In this document: positions 6,572 to 10,596 of the stretch, piece by piece
Layout: every line of letters begins with the position of its first letter
Numbering within the stretch: position 1 is the first letter of the stretch
DNA from: an uncultured Spirochaetaceae bacterium
GTDB taxonomy: Bacteria; Spirochaetota; Spirochaetia; SZUA-6; Bin103
NCBI GenBank assembly: GCA_913043885.1
Contig: CAJWOB010000055.1
Location: forward strand, 1-10,596
Length of the DNA stretch: 10,596 nucleotides
Reading direction: 5' to 3'
Program-made: the position numbers and the translations under genes
Notes under the pieces: model-generated
Database searches by the model: none
What the model was told of the DNA's origin: nothing
The model's input: only the letters and a program-made list of their open reading frames with translations

Positions 6572-9199
6572 TCAGTGCTCGTGTCCTTCGTGGTGATCGT
6601 GAATTGGCGTGTGGTCATGGTACACGCCATGGCGGTGCATCATCTGGTGAAATCGATTGTGCGCCGCCTCCAGGGTGGCGCGCAGCTTGCGGTAGCGATC
6701 GGCGTCCGGGCGCGGGGCGAGGGTGTCGATGTAGGCCAGCGATCCCTCTATCTGCGACAGCACCACTCCGGCATCGGCATCCGACCAGGGGCGCGCGCCA
6801 TCGACGGTTACCTCGACGGCGCTGGTATGGGCGGCGATGTGGTCGCTGGTATCCCGGCGGTAGCCGCCGCGCACGCGAATCGCTACCCAGGAGGACGCGC
6901 TCACCGGCACGCTGGTGCTGCCGCTGGCGCTCATGCCGTCCACGGTCACAGTTTCGTGCACCAGCCCGCCGACGATCACCTCGACCGTCGTAATCGGCAC
7001 GTTGACCGATGCCGCCTGCCACTCGACCTGGACGGTGCCGCCGCCGGCGGGAAGCGCCACTTGGCCACCGGGAGACTGGCCCTCGACGGTAACGTCCACC
7101 AGCGGGCCGATGGTCACGAACGTGTGGCCGCGCTTCACCGCGGCCATCCAGCTCTCGTAGCTGAACGGCTCGTCGCCGAGGTGAGCGTAGGTACGCACCC
7201 CACCCAGCTGGCTGGACGCGCTCATCTTGTCCGAACCACCGACCACCGGCAGGCGGTAGCCGAGATTCAGGTAGCGGTACCAGTCGATGATCCCGTAGGG
7301 GTTCAGCTGCCCCCAGGTGGGGTTGAACACCATCATCTCGGTGGCGTGTACGAGGTCTAGGATGATATCGGCCGCCCGCTCACACTGCGGATTGGGCGCG
7401 TGCGGCATCACCACCAGCCCCTGCTGGTCGATACACTGCTGCGCCCACTGCGCCATCGTCACCTCTTGCGGGTCGCCAATGGCCGACTCTCCTGGCCCAC
7501 CGCTGCACAGCGGATGGATCAGCGACCCCTGGTAACCGAGCAATGAGATGTGGCCCAGCACCTGCATCCGGTTCTCACTGCCAACGCGGACCACGAAGTC
7601 GGAGGTGGGCGACTGGGCGCCGGCGCCCGTGCCGCTGCCGAGCTCATCGGCGCCGAAGGTGGTCTTGCCGTCGAAGTCGCCGGTGTTGGAGAACATCTCC
7701 CCCCACTGGCTGGCCAGCAGGTTGACGACGTTCACCCCCTCGGCCGCCCCCTCCAGCAATGCCGTCTGCGGGCTCAGGAAGTGAACGTGGGTATCGGCGG
7801 TTACCCAGCCCCTCGTGCGCCAGTCGAGGGCACGATCCAGCTCCAGCGTGATCTCGCTGGTGTCTGCAGTTACCTCGATAGCAGTGCGAAGTGGCGTTAC
7901 CTCGTAGCCACGCGTCACATGCAGGTAGACGCGGCCGAGCGGCAGGTCGATGACGCACTCGCCCGGGATGTAGGCGTACTGGTTGGCGCCGTTGGCGAGC
8001 TCGGCGTAGTTGTCCTCGAACCAGCCGGTGTTCACCTTGCGGTGATAGCCCTTCGGCGGCAGGTACTCGCCGTGCTCGCCGTGGGCGTGGAAGCGGACGG
8101 CCACCGGCTGACCGCTGCCGCGCTCTACGACGCGAATGGTGACCGGCCGCTCGGCGGCCGCCACCTCGACCAGCCCGCCGCTGGCGAGGTCCGCGACCGG
8201 CACGCCAGCGCTGGTGCCATCGGCGCCACCACCTTCGCCGACGAACAGGCGTGCCGCCGGATGGGCCGCGTACTCCACCAGCACCTCCCGCTTCTCGCGG
8301 GCAGGCTGCACGTCCGCCGCGTCGCCCAACCACTGCTCCCGATCGTAGCTGAGTGCCGCCCTGGCCGAGATAACGGTGCCGAGGTCGATATCGATCTGCT
8401 CCAGCTCGTCGGCGGCATTCAGCTCGACGCCATCGGGCAGGGGCACGCGGGCCTTGCGACGGGTGCCAGGCCGTAGCGGGTGATCGGTCAGCTGGGTGGT
8501 AGTTACGCCGAATACCGCCACCACCTCCCCCGGCTCGGCTCGCAGCTCGATCGCCTCGATGGGCTGCGTCGGGTGTGGATTGGGAAGGGCGTAGATCCAG
8601 GCATGGCGCTGCTCCGACTCTCGCCCGGACTGGGTGCGGGTCTCACCGCGTCCGTAGCCTGCCTCGAGCGGCTCGCCGGTGGCGGTGAGCTCCACCGCCG
8701 CCGGGTACACCCGGTCCGCCGTGGCCGGCACCGCCGCCATCGCGCTCGCGCCCCAGTTGACGGTGGACTGCTGAATCGCAAGCCGCCGCTCTATGCGCCG
8801 CTCCGCCTCGCTGCCGTCGGCGTATCGCAACGTATAGGTGCCACCGCCGCCACCGATGTCGTTGTTCTGCACCCACTCCGACTCGCTGAGGTGGGCAAGC
8901 TCATCCGGCAGGGGAGTGCCGGTGTCGCCTACGAGATGGAGGAACAGCACATAGGTGGCAGTCCTATGCTCATCAAACGTGATGCTGCTCGCCGGCCGGT
9001 CACCCTCGAGGAGCAGGACATCGCTGCCGTCGCCAGCGCCCCCGCCCAGTGCAAATGGGATACCGCGTAGCGCAACGTCACCGGATACGTCACCAATCCG
9101 GTCAGGGACCTGAAGGCACTCGGGCAGTGACGATCGATTCGCGTTGTAGACGCCGCTGAGATCGACGGTGGCGAACTCGGGAGAAGCGGGTGCCGTCAC
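6572..9199 (-). CDS. CehA/McbA-type multidomain metallohydrolase with His-rich C-terminus, 875 aa
   Basis: Domains in order: residues about 10-235, a beta-sandwich module (GVYN, RGIPFALGG, TYVLFLHLVGD, YTLRYADGS, closing with ALPNPHPTQPIEAIEL); about 300-460, beta-rich with a carboxypeptidase-regulatory-like part (VTIRVVERGSGQPVAVRF); about 465-700, the PHP-like catalytic part; about 700-800, a further beta domain; 802-850, helical; 851-875, a tail with ten histidines. Metal-site candidates are DTHVH (469-473), LGH550, MPH600 and GGSD657. The SYESWMAAVKRGHTFVTIGPL segment (from 680) is characteristic of CehA/McbA. CehA itself hydrolyses carbaryl, but family substrates vary. The usual His after the late Asp (SDxH) is not evident here (GGSDKMSAS). 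The GTG at 9199 overlaps the previous TGA by four nt (GTGA). No signal peptide despite the extracellular look of the beta modules. Family assignment firm, substrate unknown. Confidence 0.85.
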   Translation of the reverse strand: MTAPASPEFATVDLSGVYNANRSSLPECLQVPDRIGDVSGDVALRGIPFALGGGAGDGSDVLLLEGDRPASSITFDEHRTATYVLFLHLVGDTGTPLPDELAHLSESEWVQNNDIGGGGGTYTLRYADGSEAERRIERRLAIQQSTVNWGASAMAAVPATADRVYPAAVELTATGEPLEAGYGRGETRTQSGRESEQRHAWIYALPNPHPTQPIEAIELRAEPGEVVAVFGVTTTQLTDHPLRPGTRRKARVPLPDGVELNAADELEQIDIDLGTVISARAALSYDREQWLGDAADVQPAREKREVLVEYAAHPAARLFVGEGGGADGTSAGVPVADLASGGLVEVAAAERPVTIRVVERGSGQPVAVRFHAHGEHGEYLPPKGYHRKVNTGWFEDNYAELANGANQYAYIPGECVIDLPLGRVYLHVTRGYEVTPLRTAIEVTADTSEITLELDRALDWRTRGWVTADTHVHFLSPQTALLEGAAEGVNVVNLLASQWGEMFSNTGDFDGKTTFGADELGSGTGAGAQSPTSDFVVRVGSENRMQVLGHISLLGYQGSLIHPLCSGGPGESAIGDPQEVTMAQWAQQCIDQQGLVVMPHAPNPQCERAADIILDLVHATEMMVFNPTWGQLNPYGIIDWYRYLNLGYRLPVVGGSDKMSASSQLGGVRTYAHLGDEPFSYESWMAAVKRGHTFVTIGPLVDVTVEGQSPGGQVALPAGGGTVQVEWQAASVNVPITTVEVIVGGLVHETVTVDGMSASGSTSVPVSASSWVAIRVRGGYRRDTSDHIAAHTSAVEVTVDGARPWSDADAGVVLSQIEGSLAYIDTLAPRPDADRYRKLRATLEAAHNRFHQMMHRHGVYHDHTPIHDHHEGHEH

Positions 9200-10188
9200 G
9201 TCTTCACCAGCACGCCGGTGACGATACCCAACGGCTCCTCACCGCGGCCGAGACGGTCTAGGTTCTGCCCGCAGAACACACCACGGTTCTTCATCGTCAC
9301 CTCCGAACCACCCGCGGTATGCGGCGTGGCAATGACGGTGGGGAGCTGGAACACGGGGTGATCCACCGGCGGCGGCTCCACACCAAACACGTCGATCCCG
9401 GCGCCGCCGATCTTGCCATCCAGCAACGCCTGGTACAGCGCCGTCTCGTCGATGAGCTCGCCGCGAGCGACGTTGATCACCCAGGCGGTCGGCTTCATCG
9501 AGGCGATCAGATCGGCCGAGATGACGTGGCGGGTGGCGTCGGTGAGATGGAGATGAACCGAGATGACATCCGCCTCGGCGACCATGCTGGCCAGCTCTCC
9601 AGGGCCCCCTACCCGCTCCAGCGACAGCTCGTCGCGCTCGTCCGAGCTGATGTCGCGGATGTCGTTGGCCCAGATGCGCATACCGCAGGCGTGAGCCCGC
9701 CGCGCCAGCTCCACGCCGCTGGCGCCGTAGCCGACGATCAGCAGCGACTTGCCGGCCACCCCGTAGCTGCGCGGCTTGTAGAGCATGCCCTTGGCGAAGT
9801 TGGCGGCGGCCTCGCGGTAGCGGCCCGCCAGCATCAGGATGAACATCATCGCGTTCTGCGCCAGCGACTCGGCGCTCAGGTTACTCGGGCAGTGACACAC
9901 GGTGAAGCCAAGCGACCGCGCGTACTCCACCTCGCAGTGGTCCAGGCCGTTGGTCACCATCTGGACGAAATCGATGCCGGCCGCGCTGGCGATATCCAGC
10001 TCGTCGCGGGTGATGTTGCCGCCGAAGTCGACGATGGCGTCGATGCCGGCCATCTGCGCCGCCACGTCGCCGCTGCGGTCGAGCAGCGTTACCTCGTGAT
10101 TACGGGCGCATTCCTCGTCGAGCCAGGGGCGTTCTGAGTTCAGGTGCTCGACCGGGTGCGGCATGATCAGCGCTCTCAATCGCTTCAT
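9196..10188 (-). CDS. D-2-hydroxyacid dehydrogenase family protein, 330 aa
   Basis: NAD(P)-dependent D-isomer 2-hydroxyacid dehydrogenase (family of phosphoglycerate dehydrogenase, glyoxylate/hydroxypyruvate reductase and formate dehydrogenase). Seen: the cofactor motif VGYGASG (residues 152-158) with Asp176 ending the second strand, which favours NAD; HLHLTDATRHVI (212-223); and the catalytic triad Arg242 (ARGELID), Glu271 (GVEPP) and His290 (TPHTAGG). Its length agrees with the family. The ATG at 10188 is chosen. A TTG at 10224 would add 12 residues without resemblance to the family. First gene of the operon, overlapping the CehA-like gene by four nt. It may reduce or oxidise a 2-keto/2-hydroxy acid formed in the same pathway. 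Exact substrate not visible. Confidence 0.93.
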   Translation of the reverse strand: MKRLRALIMPHPVEHLNSERPWLDEECARNHEVTLLDRSGDVAAQMAGIDAIVDFGGNITRDELDIASAAGIDFVQMVTNGLDHCEVEYARSLGFTVCHCPSNLSAESLAQNAMMFILMLAGRYREAAANFAKGMLYKPRSYGVAGKSLLIVGYGASGVELARRAHACGMRIWANDIRDISSDERDELSLERVGGPGELASMVAEADVISVHLHLTDATRHVISADLIASMKPTAWVINVARGELIDETALYQALLDGKIGGAGIDVFGVEPPPVDHPVFQLPTVIATPHTAGGSEVTMKNRGVFCGQNLDRLGRGEEPLGIVTGVLVKT

Positions 10189-10226
10189 CTCGCCGAGCTT
10201 GGCCCGCGCACACAACGGTGGCAAGG

Positions 10227-10254
10227 GCGACGGTCCGCCTAGGCGCGCTACACT
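10227..10254 (+). promoter_or_regulatory. Possible promoter for the right-edge SDR gene
   Basis: TACACT (10249-10254) stands 5 nt before the ATG at 10260, with GCGACG (10227-10232) 16 nt upstream as a weak -35. As with two other genes here, this would give a leaderless or nearly leaderless transcript, and no Shine-Dalgarno sequence is seen. Weak matches; chance occurrence is possible. Confidence 0.3.
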
Positions 10255-10259
10255 GCGGC

Positions 10260-10596
10260 ATGGCTACCGTGTTCATTTCGGGCGTGTCGCGCGGCATCGG
10301 CCTTGGACTGGCCGCTCGCTACCTCGAGGCCGGCGACCGGGTGTTCGGCAGCGTGCGGGCCGACTCCGCTGCCACGAATGATTTGGCGGAGCGCTGCGCC
10401 GATCAGCTGACGCTGGTGCGGATGGACGTTGCCGACGCCGCCAGCGTCGATCGTGTCGCGGCGGAGGTCGGCGGCCACGCCGCAGCGGTGGATACCGTCG
10501 TCTGCAACGCGGCGGTGAACCCCGAACCGGTGGGCTCGCGGCGACCGCTCGAGGAGATCCCGGATGAAGAGCTGCTGGATACCTTCGCGGTAAATG
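10260..10596 (+). CDS. Short-chain dehydrogenase/reductase, N-terminal 112 residues (cut by right window edge)
   Basis: Open from ATG 10260 to the end of the window. It begins MATVFISGVSRGIGLGLAAR, with the cofactor motif SGVSRGIG (residues 7-14). The Rossmann strands continue with RVFGSVR (28-34) and a VRMDVADAAS stretch (53-62, the Asp that contacts adenine). VVCNAAV (81-86 region) stands for the NNAG motif. The catalytic Ser-Tyr-Lys lie beyond the edge, so activity cannot be judged. The N-terminus, which begins almost directly with the first strand, and the CNAA variant resemble small SDRs of the C-factor/sniffer type. This is a tentative comparison. It diverges from the operon with a 71-nt gap, and its link with that pathway is unknown. 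Confidence 0.85.
   Translation, partial: MATVFISGVSRGIGLGLAARYLEAGDRVFGSVRADSAATNDLAERCADQLTLVRMDVADAASVDRVAAEVGGHAAAVDTVVCNAAVNPEPVGSRRPLEEIPDEELLDTFAVN

Larger units (their letters stand above)
3383..10188 (-). other. Predicted five-gene operon
   Basis: Five minus-strand genes follow with gaps of -4 nt (GTGA overlap at 9199-9196), 1 nt (6571), 1 nt (4821) and 13 nt (3698-3710). In order they are hydroxyacid dehydrogenase, CehA-like metallohydrolase, barrel-like protein, Gfo/Idh/MocA oxidoreductase and mutarotase. Such tight, coupled spacing is strong evidence for one message. The promoter should lie in the 71-nt gap 10189-10259, but I see no convincing -10 for this direction there. No regulator or transporter gene is in the run. 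The gene at 3307-2246 could be a sixth member. Confidence 0.85.

Noticed and set aside
6571..6630. Longer start (ATG at 6630) for the 582-aa protein
   Set aside because: It would overlap the His-rich end of the upstream gene by about 20 codons. The ATG at 6570 fits the one-nt spacing pattern of the operon and the added residues look like antisense-free shadow of the His/Asp tail.
5497..6993. Plus-strand open frame of 498 codons opposite the barrel-like and CehA-like genes
   Set aside because: It lies antisense to two genes with clear family or operon support. Its protein is rich in Val, Ala, Gly, Arg and His in the way typical of GC-rich shadow frames and shows no domain.

Overview
The window is GC-rich (about two thirds G+C by eye) and densely packed with metabolic genes. 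It contains no rRNA, tRNA, CRISPR array, transposase or phage gene that I can see. None of the predicted proteins has an N-terminal signal peptide or membrane segment, so the products look cytoplasmic. The gene set (CehA/McbA-type metallohydrolases with beta-sandwich modules, several Gfo/Idh/MocA-like oxidoreductases, short-chain dehydrogenases, a sugar mutarotase, and an unnamed alpha-helical barrel-like protein) resembles gene-rich uncultured environmental bacteria that degrade varied sugars, for example lineages found in marine water or sponges. The sequence alone does not allow a phylum call.

Left part (1-2230). On the minus strand an SDR oxidoreductase (1157-351) is followed after 19 nt by the start of a second CehA/McbA-like protein (331 to the left edge, cut off). 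Diverging from the SDR is a short 3-hydroxyacyl-CoA/L-gulonate dehydrogenase-like gene on the plus strand (1277-2230). It converges on the minus-strand block that follows.

Main block (2246-10188, minus strand, read right to left). A D-2-hydroxyacid dehydrogenase (10188-9196) overlaps by 4 nt an 875-residue CehA/McbA-type protein (9199-6572). One nt later comes a 582-residue protein of unrecognised function (6570-4822). One nt after that comes a Gfo/Idh/MocA oxidoreductase with an intact EKP motif (4820-3711), then after 13 nt and a clear GGAGGT ribosome binding site an L-rhamnose-mutarotase family gene (3697-3383). This five-gene run is almost certainly one operon. A sixth gene (3307-2246), a Gfo/Idh/MocA-like protein that has lost the usual catalytic lysine and histidine, follows after a palindromic 75-nt gap and has a promoter-like element of its own.

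Right edge. A second SDR gene begins at 10260 on the plus strand, diverging from the operon, and runs off the window.

Inferred joint role: the operon combines a sugar anomer-interconverting enzyme, a sugar-type dehydrogenase, a hydroxyacid dehydrogenase, a probable PHP-like metallohydrolase and a barrel-like protein. It therefore most plausibly processes a modified sugar, sugar acid or its ester. The substrate cannot be read from the sequence. Three genes carry a -10-like hexamer 5-7 nt before the start codon, which suggests leaderless transcripts.
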